A stretch of 64,000 nt of DNA from Undaria pinnatifida (GCA_012845835.1 JABAKD010000002.1:16260129-16324128), one strand, 5' to 3'; positions 13,401 to 23,297 are shown, counted from the stretch's first letter. The notes: a model not told the origin generated them from the letters alone. Numbers and translations are program-made.

Positions 13401-16400
13401 CGGTGGTCAAGTCCAATCTTGCACGTTGGCCCGGAATATCCCAACCCAGACCTCACCCCATAATCCCTAACCCTAACACTAGCCCTGACCCTTTGGAGGG
13501 CTCGAGATCGGCAGGGTGGTCACGCGGCTTTGCGCCGTTCTATGGCGGCGTTTCTTGAAACAAAACCCCGGGCGACCGCAAGGCCAGCCTCGAGCAATGA
13601 GATCAACTTCTGCAGGAAGTGTTGTGCAGGGCCGTCCTACATTTAGTTCGAGCCTCGAGCCTCCTTTTTTCGCTGTTGCTCTCTATTCGACGGCGTTACG
13701 GCTGTGCCACGTTGTTGACGTTTGGTTGTTTGTGCTGACACCGTGTCGTGTACCTGTTGACTCCCTCTCGAATGCAGCGGTCGGGCGAACGTGGTCGGAG
13801 GCGGGGCGTTCGGAAGGCGGGAGGCGGTTGCCTGCGGGGTCAGGGGTGGATCGGCTCACCAGGGGCGGTACCTTACACCGCGTCCCGCGGTTTCCACCGC
13901 TGGCAGACCAGGTAATTTTTACGTTTGGGTTAGGGTTGCGGTTAGGGTTAGGGTTGGGGCTAGGGTTAGGAATGTTGGGTTGGTCCTCTGTACCTAGCTG
14001 GTGTTGGTAGAGGGCCTGTGGCGTTTTTAGTGGCTGCTAATGCGAACGGGTAGGGTTAGGGTTGGGCTTAGAGTTACGGGTAGGGTTAGGGCTAAGGTTA
14101 GGGGTAGGGTTAGGGTAGGGTTGAGAATACGGTTGGGGTTGATCCCTGTGTACCAATCTGGTGTTGGAAGAGTATTGAGTTTCGACGTGTTTTAACCTTC
14201 CTCTTGCCACCGCGAAAATGACTCCCCTCCCCAATTCCAAGTACTTTGTCCCCAGAAGCGTACGTGCAGTTTTGCAGGGGTTACGTGATCATGTTCAATA
14301 AACTGTTTCAAGTACGTCAGCTGTGAGTTCGATCATACATGTCATGTTATGTCTACAAATTTCCCTTTCGGGATTTTGGTTGACTTTAAACCCTCGGGGT
14401 GTGTCTTAAGTTGAAAGAAAAGAAGAAAAAACTCCTGAAAACTAGGGAAAAATAATCAGCCGCCGCCCATGTAAACGCGGCAAGCAGCACCGACTATTCA
14501 CTGCTAAAACGAGTGTATGGCTTAGTCTTACTGCTGGGGCAGTGTTGGGAGGTGGCGTATAACGCGTTTTAACTTCTTTGGTACTGACTTGTACACACGT
14601 TTTTCCGGACAGCCGGCTTGGAAATAGAGCGGCACCACAGGTTTCGGCAAGGGCTGCCGGATGATCATATCATTCAGGCAGTACGACAGTAGTTGTATTG
14701 CTGTTTGCGTTGAACTTCGTTGATAGTTTTGGGCTTTTGGCATGTCTAACGGGTGTTTGATACCATCCCGCCTGAATGACGTTTTTTTCTTGTTGCGTTC
14801 GATTTGTGGTTTTTTGGACGGAGGCCCGATTTTCGATGGACCGCTGCTGTCGCTGCGACCATTTGAAGGTGTTTTATGCTTCTTTGGGGAAGGTATTCGT
14901 GGTGCGAAAGAGCTGCCCCACCTCGTCATGACACCTTGGTTGCCATTTTTCGACCCTTCGAGATGGTAGGGCAGTAGGGGTCCCCCCGATACGGCGGTAT
15001 CCTCATAAGGCGGTATCCCCATATAGGACGGTATCCCTATATAAGGCGGTATCCCTATATAAGGCGGTATCCCAATGTAAGGCGGTCAAAATCGCCTGAC
15101 GCGTCTGGGGCATTGGACTGCAGTATTGATAACCTGGAGTGAATAAGGGATCTTCCCTCAACAAGGCGGTCACATTGCTCTCGCACACCACCGCCTTATT
15201 GAGGGGCCCCTATATAGTGCTGTGGCAATACCCGGAAAATTATCTCGAGACGGCGATCTAACCCGATGTTTTTTAATAAAATTACTTCAAATACGCCGGC
15301 TGTGAGCTAGCTCGATCGACGTAATGGTCGATGCTCATCTTTGTGTAAGCTGCGTGATAATCCGTCCGCGCGTTTGTACACATGTATTCACGATGGTGTT
15401 TAGCTTTCTCTCGCTCTCTCTTTCTTTGCTTCGCAAAATACCCGGCAGATTCTGCCTGATACCAGTACCTTGCTTGTTCACACGAAACCCAACCATTCCT
15501 TTTCCCGCAAAATGCTCTATATAGGTTTTGCCTGAAACCAGTACCTTACAGCGCCTCCTCGCCAAGGCGAGGAAGGGTGACCCGTGCCTGTGCCCGTGCC
15601 TGTGCCCGTGCAATGAGGTGCTTCTGTGTAGCCCACGCCTTATCGTTGTGCGTGACGTGATCGTCACTTGCGCTGATGTGGTGACATTGACTACTCTGGA
15701 GATTTAGAGCGAAAAAAATGACAAAAGTAATGACGGTTACACAGTTCTTTACACGAAGCAGCTTTAGCTGCGCGGGTAGGGTGTGTGTCCGAATTGCGAA
15801 GGACGGCTACAAGCAGCTTTACCTGCGCGGATAGGGTGTGTGTCCGAACTGCGAAGGACGCCTTCTAGGATATAATAGAGGTACAAAGCAGTTTTTTCAT
15901 TTTGTTGTTGCTGAATTTCGGAAGTTCTTGACCCAAAATGGTTGTAATAATGTCATGCCTTTTTTTGCACTGTGATTTTTTTGGTATACCTCGGCCATGG
16001 GATTGTGCACGAGATTGCATTTTCGTTTTTATCAAAATCAGTTTTGCTTGAGAGGGGTATAGAGCTCCTCAAGTTAAGACCCTTGCAGAGAAAAAATGTG
16101 GTTCATCTTTGCCGTACTAATAGTATTGGTACTATAAGTACTATTAGTACTATTAGTAGCATGTGTCAAGGTAAGGAGTTGTACTTCAGTCACGCTTTTT
16201 TGTACTTCGGCGCGCTCTTCCTTTAATAAGCGTCTTTGATAACATCGCACACGTCGATTGTTTTGGTCGTTCAACACGCGGACCCCAAGAGGGGTAGGTA
16301 ACACACGAAAGAGCTGCCTCCGCCGCGCGCACGCGCCGCTAAACGAGAGGAGTTCCCAAACCCGTCCCCTTGGTGTTTTTTTCTCGGGAGGTGTTATGTT

Positions 16401-18691
16401 GTGGTGCACCAGTAGTGCGCACGGAGGCAAGCGGTTTGTCATTGTGCGCGATGTAGTCGTCACCTGCACCGCTAAACCAGAACACTTTGTGTCCCCAATC
16501 CCCCCCCCTCCCCCCCCTCTTGGCGGTTTTGTCGGGGGTGTTTTGGGTTGTTTTCGGTACGCAGGGACGGAGCGAAAAGGCGGCAGAGGCGGCGGCGGCA
16601 GTAGCAGCGGCGGCGGCTGCAACCGCGTCATCGAGGAGCGGCTTGTCCTCGGTCGTGCAGCAGGTGAACAAAATGGGATATATAGTATCGATGCGCAGAA
16701 TGTTTAGACTATAGTATGGACCGAAATCGCACTTGCTAAACTTGGCCTGTTGACCCTGCCAGCCTCCATGGGGTCATCTTGGGAGAGAGTAGTGTGAACA
16801 CGCGCCGCAGGAGTATCACGCAGCTTGCAAAGATGAGTATCGACCCTTAAGTTGATCGACGTCACAGCTGACGTATTTTTGAAATATTTTTATAAACTTT
16901 TCTACCGTTCAGCATCCTCTTCTTTTTTTTTTGGTGCGATGGACTTTCTGCCGCTGCGCAAATTTATTTCCAAGTTGCGGTTGTGCTGTCTATAACCCGC
17001 GATGTTGTTGTCGTTGTTGTCGCCTGAACTCGTCGCCTTATTATGTAGTCCATGGTCACAGGACAGGCTCCAGTAGCTCAGAAAACAAAAAAAAATCATA
17101 CGTGATTGAAGCAAATCGTACCTCTCGTACAATGTTCGAGTGTGAACCTCACGGAGGCGTTTGCCTAGGACGAGCTGGTGCTATGCAGAAGATTCCTTCT
17201 GTCTGTAAACACAATTCGTAAATGTCTCACATGTTTTGTGTGTTACCCGTGACTTGTTCGCGTAAAGTCTAGGCACGGCTCGTGCAGCAGTCAGCGCCCA
17301 ATGATTGAGTACGTGGTAGCTAGTCGTAGCCATGCGGTAGTCCAGCACTAAAGTCCACGCCAGACTGCCTATCCTTTGGTTCCTACTGTACCTCGGGTAC
17401 GCTTTCCATTTCCTTGGGTAACATGTTCGACGTGAACACAGCATCTATCCTTGGGACGCACGTCAGACTTTCTATGCGCTCTATCGATCTCTGTCCCTGC
17501 CGCTATACATGCATATATATATGTATTATTTTTTTCACACACTTCTACCTTCCAGCTGACAAGCCGTGGTCACAGGTGTCTTCCCTCCTACCCCCCGGTT
17601 CTCGCCTTCAATTTTTATCGCGCATAGGGTTCAGCAATCCCACTGCTCCTCGTTTTTTCATCGAGTGCTGCTAACTCACGCTCTCGCGCTGTCCGCAAAT
17701 CAATTTGTGCACAAGAAAAAGTCCCTGCGAATTTATATATACGGGTATGCACTCAGGGGGACTCGAACTCACGAAACTGACCGATACCAGGCTCGAGGAT
17801 AACCTGATACGCCACCGGGGCGACCGGCATACAAAGTAAATGTGTTTGTGTACGAAGTATATGTGTTTGTATATAGGCATGCTCCGGAAGGGGTAAGGGG
17901 TGAACTTTTTTTTGTCTTGAGGCTCCTAGCTTGAGTAGGTTTAGACCCCTCGGAGGCAAAAACTAGTTCGGGGGGAAACACACCTGCTACCCGATGGACT
18001 GCCCCATGGCCTAGTTGTGCATCAAAAGTCATGCGAAAACATGACGAAATTTTCTGACGATTTTATCAATAGATTAAGGTAATAGGTCAAGGAGCCCTTT
18101 CGTTCAGATAACAAAACATTTTTTTAGCCGAAAAGTGGTGTACCTTAATACATTGATAATACCTCCATCGTAGCACGCGCCGATAACCATGCTGTGTGAA
18201 CTGGGCAGCTCCCGCCCTCCGAACTTTTGTGAAAATTGTGTTCCTCTCCTCACGAGTACTCGCATGGTTGTCTACTCTTTGGTGGGCTCACTGTATCGGC
18301 AATTGCCAACCTGGTGCTAGAGAAACTGCTAGGATCAGACCTTCTCAGCAGCTGTGCGTGTTAGGTATCGACAGTGCGGTAGGTAGTCCAGCGCTTACAT
18401 TTTTTTTTGGTGTTTCCCCTCCTCTCTCTCGCATGGCTTTCTATTTTCCGGCGACACTATTTATCTCGGCAAGGCGGACCTGGTGCTTAAAAGACTGCTG
18501 GGACCTGACCTTCTGAGCATGCTATGCGTCGTGGCCGTGTCTGCTGTCAGCATCGTCGTCGTCTGGAAGGTAATAACCTAGCGGCTTTTGGGGGATTATC
18601 CATACAGTGTAATTTTTTTATTCGCGAGGCTTTTTTTTGCCTGATTTGGCGTCAAAGCGTCAGTGTTGCGAGATACGTACAGCGCGCTACG

Positions 18692-18749
<58 letters not shown>

Positions 18750-21700
18750 GCTGCTACTACTACTACACAACTACACAACCACATAACTGCTGTTGCTGTG
18801 GACAGTAGGACACCAGAGGGTGAGTATAACTGGTGATAAGGGATGATAGCGGACCGTCTTAAGAGTGATTTGACAGTTGAGGATTAGATTAGTGTGTGTG
18901 CTGGATCTTATGATGACAGGAGTTTACACTCGTCCCTATGGATACTGGTGGGGTTCTGGGGATATGAGGAGTTCTCTTGTGAGTTTAAATAATATACACT
19001 GTGTTTGACCGGCACCTGAACCGGTTTAGATCAGCCCCTCGAGGCCAACAAGGGGAAAGGCTCTGGTCATAGACTTTGCCTGACCTAGGCGTGTCTATAG
19101 TCATCGATGACTCTGAACACATCGCAGTCATTCAGTTGAACTTTTCCGGTACGATTGGGACAGCAGCAGGCTAAGCGCGCCGCGCTTCGGCAGGACCCTT
19201 TCTGACCGGAGGAGGGCGCTTTCTGCACTGCGTAATATCTGCGGATGCCGAGGGCGGGCTGCTCTGGTCGTACGAGGGCCCGCTAGAGTCGATGTCCTGG
19301 CACCGCTTCCAACGTCGAGGGGGTGCAGAGCAGGCTCCACATCTGCTGATGTTGAGGTTTGACTCGGGTTGACCGGCCTGATTTTGGGAAATGGGGCAGA
19401 AGCTCCGCAGTATGGAGTTTTTTTTCGCAGGCAGCGTCGCTGCGTTTTTACGCGCAGTACGCGGAAATACGAGCGTAGTATGGAGCTCAGTAACAAACAA
19501 CGCCTAGTTTATCACACGTCCTGCACTGGCGGCTGCCCAAGTGCTGCGCAAGCCTATTCGTCCATGCCTGTCGCGAACCTATTTCGATGGGACTGAACTG
19601 CAGGAGGCCGATCTGCTCGAGGCTCTGGCTAAGCACGCCGAGTATTGGAGCGGCTTTTCGATCGATCCGTCCATTGCGGCCGCTGAGACGTGCCGTCGCG
19701 TGGCCATGGGGTCTGAGGCTGCTGCTGTAGATCGGACTGATGTAGTGCAAATCCGCCTTGAACACTACTCCGAAAATCCAAACGCTGGATGCGTTTTCCG
19801 TGATGCGCGTGGGGCGTTCAAACGAGGTCCCGCTGCCGTCATCAGAAAGGCTTTTGTGACTGGGCTTCACCTGCCCGAGTTCAAGCTGAGGGTCGAGAGT
19901 AAGCTCGACATGAAAGGGGCTTGGAAGGATAAGCCTGACGATTTTTTCGACTTGGTGCGGCATTCAATAGCCACGTCCCGTATCAAGTCGAAAACTTCGT
20001 CAGGCTTATCCTCGCCCCTTTCGTGTCGAGCTTACTCTCGACCTTCAGCTTGAACTCGGGCGGGTGAAGGCCAGCCACAAATGCTTTGCTAATGACGGCA
20101 GCGGGACCTCGTTTGAACGCCCCACGCGCATCACGGAAAACGCATCCAGCGTTTGGATTTTCGAAGTAGTGTTCAAGGCGGATTTGCACTACATCAGTCC
20201 GATCTACAGCAGCAGCCTCAGACCCCATGGCCACGCGACGGCACGTCTCAGCGGCCGCAATGGACGGATCAATCGAAAAGCCGCTCCAATACTCGGCGTG
20301 CTTAGCCAGAGCCTCGAGCAGATCGGCCTCCTGCAGTTCAGTCCCATCGAAATAGGTTCGCGACAGGCATGGACGAATAGGCTTGCGCAGCACTTGGGCA
20401 GCCGCCAGTGCAGGACGTGTGATAAACTAGGCGTTGTTTGTTACTGAGCTCCATACTACGCTCGTATTTCCGCGTACTGCGCGTAAAAACGCAGCGACGC
20501 TGCCTGCGAAAAAAAACTCCATACTGCGGAGCTTCTGCCCCATTTCCCAAAATCAGGCCGGTCAACCCGAGTCAAACCTCAACATCAGCAGATGTGGAGC
20601 CTGCTCTGCACCCCCTCGACGTTGGAAGCGGTGCCAGGACATCGACTCTAGCGGGCCCTCGTACGACCAGAGCAGCCCGCCCTCGGCATCCGCAGATATT
20701 ACGCAGTGCAGAAAGCGCCCTCCTCCGGTCAGAAAGGGTCCTGCCGAAGCGCGGCGCGCTTAGCCTGCTGCTGTCCCAATCGTACCGGAAAAGTTCAACT
20801 GACTGACTTTGATGTGTTCAGTCACAGTTATCGATAACTATAGACGCGCCTAGGTCAGGCAAAGTCTATGACCAGAGACCTTCTCCCCTTGGCCTAAAGG
20901 GGCAAGTATACACCGGCTGAGGTGCTGATCGAACACAGAGTGTATAGTATTTAAAACTCAGGTGAACTTCTTATATCCCCGGATCCCCACCAGTATCCAA
21001 GGACGAGCGGAAACCCTTGGTATCATAGGATCCAATACACATACTAATCTAATCCTCAACTGTCAAATCACTCTTCAAGAAGGTCAGCTATCATCACTTA
21101 TCACCAGTAATACTCACTCTCTGGTGCTCTACTGTCCACGCTACAGCTACACAGCCACACTACAACACCAACACCACAATCATACTACGATACTACACAT
21201 ACCACATACAGGCCTCTATGATTTTGTCTGTCTGTCTGGCCCCTCGATCTCAACTATTTTCGTAGGCGTCTTGCTATTTTTCCGTTCAAGCGATCGACGC
21301 CCGTATACCGCGATGAATATCGATATAGACATTTTTGACACACAAACACCAGGGGCCTGCGTACACCACTGCCTCTCACTGGCTCTTGGTGTCGTAGGCA
21401 CCTCCCCGGGAAAGTATCCAGGGCCAACAGGATTACACCGCAAGAACACCCAATTCCCCTCCGTGCTGAAACTACATCCACGCCATGGTGGGCAATAAAT
21501 CACATAATTTTTGCGTTTTGTTTCGTCCAATCATCGCCGGCAATGCGCGAACGCCTTATTTCAGATCGGCGGAAAACCAGGCATCGCTACTCTAGTGGTC
21601 GCTGTCTGTGTCGGGCTCTTCGTTCAAAACTGGGACAGAGGCTTGGACGTATTGAACTGGGGGCTGGAGTTGGTCGGAATGGGCCCGGAAAGCTCTGAAC

Positions 21701-21954
21701 CTTCTTCCTCCGGGAGAGGTGGGTGATTTGATGTAACCCTTGAAGAGCTGCACACTCCGGAAGAGGTGCGTAATATTATAGACCCTTGTAGGGTTGGACG
21801 CTCGTTTTTTGCGCAACTGCTTGGAAATAGAGTACCAGGTAGGCGTTTTTTTCCAGCAGCGAAAAAGGACCGCGAGGGTGGCTGTACTTGTCGGCTAGAC
21901 TGCTGTAGTTATTGGTTGGATTGCGCCGTAGAAGTCAACTGGTTTAGTAACTGA
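3784..21954 (+). CDS. PX-domain protein with two C-terminal hydrophobic segments (multi-exon gene, introns included)
   Basis: Exons at 3784-4466, 6863-6950, 9452-9535, 10778-10819, 12646-12727 (or to 12790), 13778-13911, 16565-16663, 18474-18569 and 21565-21718, plus a possible last exon 21857-21954, join in one frame of about 519 codons. Residues 1-226 are Pro/Ser/Thr-rich and probably disordered. Residues about 226-316 are a phox-homology domain: the beta strand YTTYEVVVRM, the KRYSQFDQF motif with the phosphate-binding Arg-Tyr, a loop ending in FPNKSKF in place of the usual PPK, the basic ERRRTGFDEFL helix and the terminal PQEVDVFLAMD helix. PX domains bind membrane phosphoinositides, often PI3P. 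Arg/Ala-rich linkers follow, then two hydrophobic stretches (about 419-435 and 442-457) that may be membrane segments. That makes it a likely membrane-anchored endosomal protein rather than a classical sorting nexin (inference). Confidence 0.8.
4650..4835 (+). mobile_element. Degenerate SINE, second subfamily
   Basis: GTAAGCTGCGTAACAGTTGG … GAAGGTTCGAACCCAGC resembles the 63-kb SINE head. The body words GCGAGAGCGCGAGTTGGCG and GACGAGCATAAAAAGC follow. Confidence 0.45.
6035..6190 (-). mobile_element. R1 repeat, truncated copy (reverse)
   Basis: Reverse of the R1 3' part: CAGCTGTGAGATCGACC, CTGCAAGCTGCGTG, CGATCGCGCGTGTTACGGGG. It lies in PX intron 1. Confidence 0.6.
6357..6600 (+). pseudogene. 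Two decayed tandem copies of the PX exon 2 acceptor region
   Basis: At 6357 and again at 6556 a CTTCC-rich tract followed by AG and GTACACGACG- or GTATACGACG-like bases repeats the real intron-exon border at 6862. The intron bases further upstream (TGGATGGTGGATGGGCCGTTG and relatives at 6417, 6626 and about 5968) repeat too, so units of roughly 200-280 bp were duplicated. Neither copy keeps a usable frame. Confidence 0.6.
6863..6950 (+). CDS. PX gene exon 2 (start of PX domain)
   Basis: A long CTTCC-rich pyrimidine tract and CAAG acceptor precede the exon. It encodes YTTYEVVVRMGGRQWSVRK followed by RYSQFDQFRM, the first strands and the phosphoinositide-contacting RY of a PX domain. The donor is GTGTGT at 6951, phase 0. 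Confidence 0.85.
7853..7925 (+). repeat. 9-bp repeat (ACTATTAAT)
   Basis: About eight units with small changes. Confidence 0.8.
8860..9045 (+). repeat. Degenerate minisatellite (GGACTACTATGAT-like)
   Basis: Around ten units of 13-20 bp of the form GGACTACTATGATGGG, in the PX intron before exon 3. Confidence 0.7.
9452..9535 (+). CDS. PX gene exon 3
   Basis: The acceptor GGTGCAG and the donor GTAAGA enclose 28 codons, phase 0 at both ends. The peptide SLRKQHKEVGSFRFPNKSKF and the next residues NTFSEHTK match the helix, proline-containing membrane loop and following segment of PX domains. They fit directly after exon 2 without a gap. Confidence 0.85.
9845..10000 (-). mobile_element. R1 repeat, truncated copy (reverse)
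   Basis: CAGCTGTGATATCGAGG, TTTGCAAGCTGTGTG and GGATATAGGTCGGCAAGTCC are R1 words in reverse orientation. Located between PX exons 3 and 4. Confidence 0.6.
10778..10819 (+). CDS. PX gene exon 4 (14-codon micro-exon)
   Basis: The acceptor TTAACAG and the donor GTGAGC bound only 42 bases coding ERRRTGFDEFLRLV, the conserved basic helix of PX domains. The phase is 0-0. An ordinary ORF caller would miss it; it was found because the domain demanded it. Confidence 0.85.
10968..11101. mobile_element. Fold-back element
   Basis: TACCGTATACTAC and ATAAGAAACCACACCCC at the left return inverted at the right, with an extra partial inner repeat. Short, AT-rich loop. In PX intron 4. Confidence 0.65.
11888..12232 (-). 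mobile_element. tRNA-headed SINE with (CAAA)n tail
   Basis: Minus-strand order: a tRNA-like head with B-box-like GAGTTCGAGCCCC, a body of about 190 bp (TGCACAAATTGACTTGCGGA … GAAGTGTGCG), and a tail of CAAA repeats seen here as TTTG. In PX intron 4. Confidence 0.7.
12322..12550 (+). mobile_element. CAGTAG-end MITE in PX intron 4
   Basis: ATAGCGCCGGAATGTGCCGG at the left and GCGCTATAGAAGGACCGCTA at the right are the inverted ends of the same family. About 95 bp upstream of PX exon 5. Confidence 0.5.
12646..12790 (+). CDS. PX gene exon 5 (end of PX domain)
   Basis: After the acceptor TACCAG the frame reads AGLHPRPQEVDVFLAMDEHG, which is the last PX helix (compare the usual EV..FL..D pattern). 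Two donors give the same phase: GTAACC at 12728 (short form) and GTGAGA at 12791 (long form, 21 more residues). I cannot tell which is used; the long-form donor is the stronger match. Confidence 0.75.
13778..13911 (+). CDS. PX gene exon 6
   Basis: Strong acceptor (CTCGAATGCAG) and donor (CAG/GTAATT). Phase 2 in and phase 0 out match exon 5 and exon 7. It codes an Arg/Gly-rich linker beginning AVGRTWSEAGRSEGG with no recognisable fold. Confidence 0.6.
13918..14130 (+). repeat. Interstitial telomere-like TTAGGG repeats
   Basis: Degenerate GGGTTAGGGTTAGGG tracts in two blocks (about 13920-13975 and 14048-14130), starting a few bases after the PX exon 6 donor. Confidence 0.8.
14528..14965 (-). 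CDS. Open frame inside a PX-gene intron, product unknown
   Basis: A basic, Pro/Ser/Lys-rich reading frame (for example PRIPSPKKHKTPSNGRSDSS, then LPKPVVPLYFQAGCPEKRVY) on the minus strand, starting against the left end of an AAGGCGGT-family MITE and ending at TAA. Possibly a protein fragment of a mobile element. No domain recognised. Confidence 0.2.
   Translation of the reverse strand, partial: HLEGSKNGNQGVMTRWGSSFAPRIPSPKKHKTPSNGRSDSSGPSKIGPPSKKPQIERNKKKTSFRRDGIKHPLDMPKAQNYQRSSTQTAIQLLSYCLNDMIIRQPLPKPVVPLYFQAGCPEKRVYKSVPKKLKRVIRHLPTLPQQ
14972..15222 (+). mobile_element. AAGGCGGT-family MITE with internal 18-bp repeats
   Basis: Ends are inverted: CAGTAGGGGTCCCC… and its reverse near 15222. 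Inside, ATAAGGCGGTATCCC(T/C)AT-like units recur about five times before a conserved core (GGTCAAAATCGCCTGACGCG). Confidence 0.7.
15270..15375 (-). mobile_element. R1-related truncated copy (reverse)
   Basis: ACTTCAAATACGCCGGCTGTGAG … GTGTAAGCTGCGTGATAATC is a diverged R1 3' end. Similar short pieces lie at 14300-14345 and 29925-30010. Confidence 0.45.
16565..16663 (+). CDS. PX gene exon 7 (alanine-rich)
   Basis: The acceptor GTACGCAG and the donor GTGAAC bound 33 codons, phase 0-0. They code [20 protein letters not shown] and then ASSRSGLSSVVQQ. A helical alanine-rich linker is likely. Confidence 0.6.
16795..16895 (+). mobile_element. R1 repeat, truncated copy
   Basis: GGAGTATCACGCAGCTTGCA … GATCGACGTCACAGCTGACG followed by T/A-rich sequence. 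Confidence 0.5.
17530..17828 (-). mobile_element. tRNA-headed SINE
   Basis: Head CCGGTCGCCCCGGTGGCGTA, B-box-like GAGTTCGAGTCCC, body and A-rich tail (T-rich on the plus strand). In PX intron 7. Confidence 0.75.
18236..18400 (+). pseudogene. Decayed tandem copy of PX exon 8
   Basis: The bases from the TCGCATGG upstream of the acceptor through CTGGTGCT..CTGCT.GG recur about 175 bp before the true exon. The copy reads ANLVLEKLLGSDLLSSCAC and then hits a stop. It is still recognisable at protein level, so it is a fairly recent exon duplication. Confidence 0.6.
18474..18569 (+). CDS. PX gene exon 8 (hydrophobic segment 1)
   Basis: 32 codons, phase 0-0, between a CTCGGCAAG acceptor and the donor GTAATA. 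The peptide ADLVLKRLLGPDLLSMLCVV continues AVSAVSIVVVWK, long and hydrophobic enough for a membrane span. A decayed copy of this exon lies just upstream (18301-18365). Confidence 0.6.
18693..18770 (+). repeat. TAC triplet microsatellite
   Basis: About 25 TAC/TGC units at the left outer edge of the palindrome. Confidence 0.9.
19508..19980 (+). pseudogene. Retrotransposon gag-like fragment, left copy
   Basis: An open frame following a TAG reads ITRPALAAAQVLRKPIRPCL, AKHAEYWSGFSIDPSIAAAE, then KAFVTGLHLPEFKLRVESKL and DKPDDFFDLVRHSIA. The pattern FV.GL..PEFK..V.SKL resembles capsid-like gag proteins of LTR retrotransposons. There is no zinc knuckle, protease or polymerase. The frame is cut at the palindrome centre. 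Confidence 0.5.
19983..20426 (-). pseudogene. Retrotransposon gag-like fragment, right copy
   Basis: This is the mirror copy of the left fragment, with almost the same protein up to PPEFKLKVESKLDTKGA. A small deletion then shifts the frame and it terminates. It points toward the left copy across the palindrome centre. Confidence 0.5.
21565..21718 (+). CDS. PX gene exon 9 (hydrophobic segment 2)
   Basis: The acceptor TTATTTCAG and the donor GTGGGT; phase 0 in, one base out. The peptide starts IGGKPGIATLVVAVCVGLFV, a second hydrophobic span, then an acidic amphipathic stretch and a Ser-rich end. Confidence 0.55.
21857..21954 (+). CDS. Possible terminal exon of the PX gene
   Basis: A strong pyrimidine tract and CAG precede a frame in the required phase that ends in TGA after 31 codons. 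The peptide (KKDREGGCTCRLDCCSYWLD...) is Cys-rich and unlike the rest, and codon use is less biased. A longer gene with a later last exon is equally possible. Confidence 0.3.
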
Positions 21955-22539
21955 ATCCGTCTTTGTTAGCCCCTTTAAAGCCCCCAAACCCCTGCCTATG
22001 CTAGTTCCAAGTAATTTGTCCCCCCAAACGGGTTTCCAGTGTTGAAGGCGTTAACCCTCTTGGGACCCAGATGCAGCGCTCTAAAGGGCGATAACTGTGC
22101 GGTGGTGCCAACCTTCTAGGAAAAGCACGCAGAAGCAGCAGCAGAAGTACAAGTACCATCGTGCTGCGCGTTTGCCGTATATGCAGCTCCTTCCGTGTGG
22201 CACTCCGGACACACCCCCTTTTCCCCCGGATTGTTCCCGGACTGGCTCGTGCGGCCGATGCTGTAATGGTGAAAAAAATTGAACGAGTTTTTCTTCCTGA
22301 AGCCTCTTTCGAGCCCCAACACCGTTCCCTATACTAATTCCAAGTAATTTTACACGCAAAACGCGTTTTCAGTTGTGAAAGCGTTGATCCACTTTAGAGG
22401 TTACAGTAGGTTGGACGGAGAAAGCCGTGGTAGCCGCTGTTGCGGGGTTCCTTTGATTGACTCCCCGGACCGACCGTTACGTCGATCGATGACAGGGAAC
22501 GGGCTCGCGTACGACGCCCTTTATTGTGAAAAAGGTATG

Positions 22540-22640
22540 AGTTAAATTGACACACGGCGCGTATGAAAATACGTGGAAGTGTGGTGAGCATAAGCTTTAT
22601 TTTTCCCCATCCGCCGGAGATTGAAAAAAAAAAAGAGTAT
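22540..22640 (+). mobile_element. Partial terminal repeat of the 4-kb element family
   Basis: GAGTTAAATTGACACACGGC through CATCCGCCGGAGATTG matches the inner part of the 45.6-kb and 49.5-kb termini. The outer GC-rich part is missing. Confidence 0.6.
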
Positions 22641-22784
22641 GACGTCGGCCGTCGACGCATCGTCAACTAACTCAGGGTTTGGGCTTTTTTTTCGGATTTC
22701 CCGCACCGAAAACGCCATCACGTCTTGATAGCGGGTAGGGTTACACCCAAGTCGTCGTGGGGAAACAAACCTATACTACCATGT

Positions 22785-22870
22785 ACTTGCAAAGATGACT
22801 TTTGATCAAAATCCTTTGTGATCGATCTCACAGCTGAAGTGTTTTTTTTTGTTCATTTTTTAAATGTACC
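22785..22870 (+). mobile_element. R1 repeat, truncated copy
   Basis: ACTTGCAAAGATGACTTTTG and GATCGATCTCACAGCTGAAG with a T-rich end. Confidence 0.5.
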
Positions 22871-23297
22871 TGGCACCCGATCTGTGGTTACATCGCGCAG
22901 TATGGCGTTGTCAAATGAGGCACTCTTGCCTCACCCACCGTTCTACCAGTGTATATAGGTAGTACTGTGGGGGCGGAGTATCCTAATGGATAGATTTCCA
23001 CGTTCGAAGTAGACGATGTGCTACTAGCCTAAGTCAATAATAAGGTTATGGTTGTCGTTTGCTTGTTGAGGTCGGGTTGTACGGAGCATGCTAGAGTTGC
23101 GAGTTTTGAAGAAAATTTATTGGACTGAGTCCCCGGGTCGAACGTTACGTTGGCCAACGGCAGGGAAACGGCTCGCGTACGACGCCTTTCGTGCAACGTT
23201 GTCGGGGAGGGCTGTGAATTATCGAGGGTACATGCAGCGTGAAGGTGTTACGTACGTGGGGAGCATGTTATGAAGCTTACGCTTGCGCTGGGCTGGA

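Larger units (their letters stand above)
18785..21150. repeat. Large palindrome (inverted repeat with roughly 1.2-kb arms)
   Basis: Left arm 18785-19954 and right arm 19984-21150 are inverted copies with a spacer of about 29 bp. The inner parts (19131-19954 and 19984-20803) are nearly identical, with a few substitutions and a 4-bp deletion in the right arm. The outer parts are clearly diverged (roughly four-fifths matching by eye). A TAC microsatellite lies at the left outer edge. It sits in the intron between PX exons 8 and 9. Confidence 0.9.

Noticed and set aside
19128-20806. 122- and 109-codon frames in both palindrome arms
   Set aside because: They run opposite to or out of frame with the gag-like fragment and are identical only because the DNA arms are.
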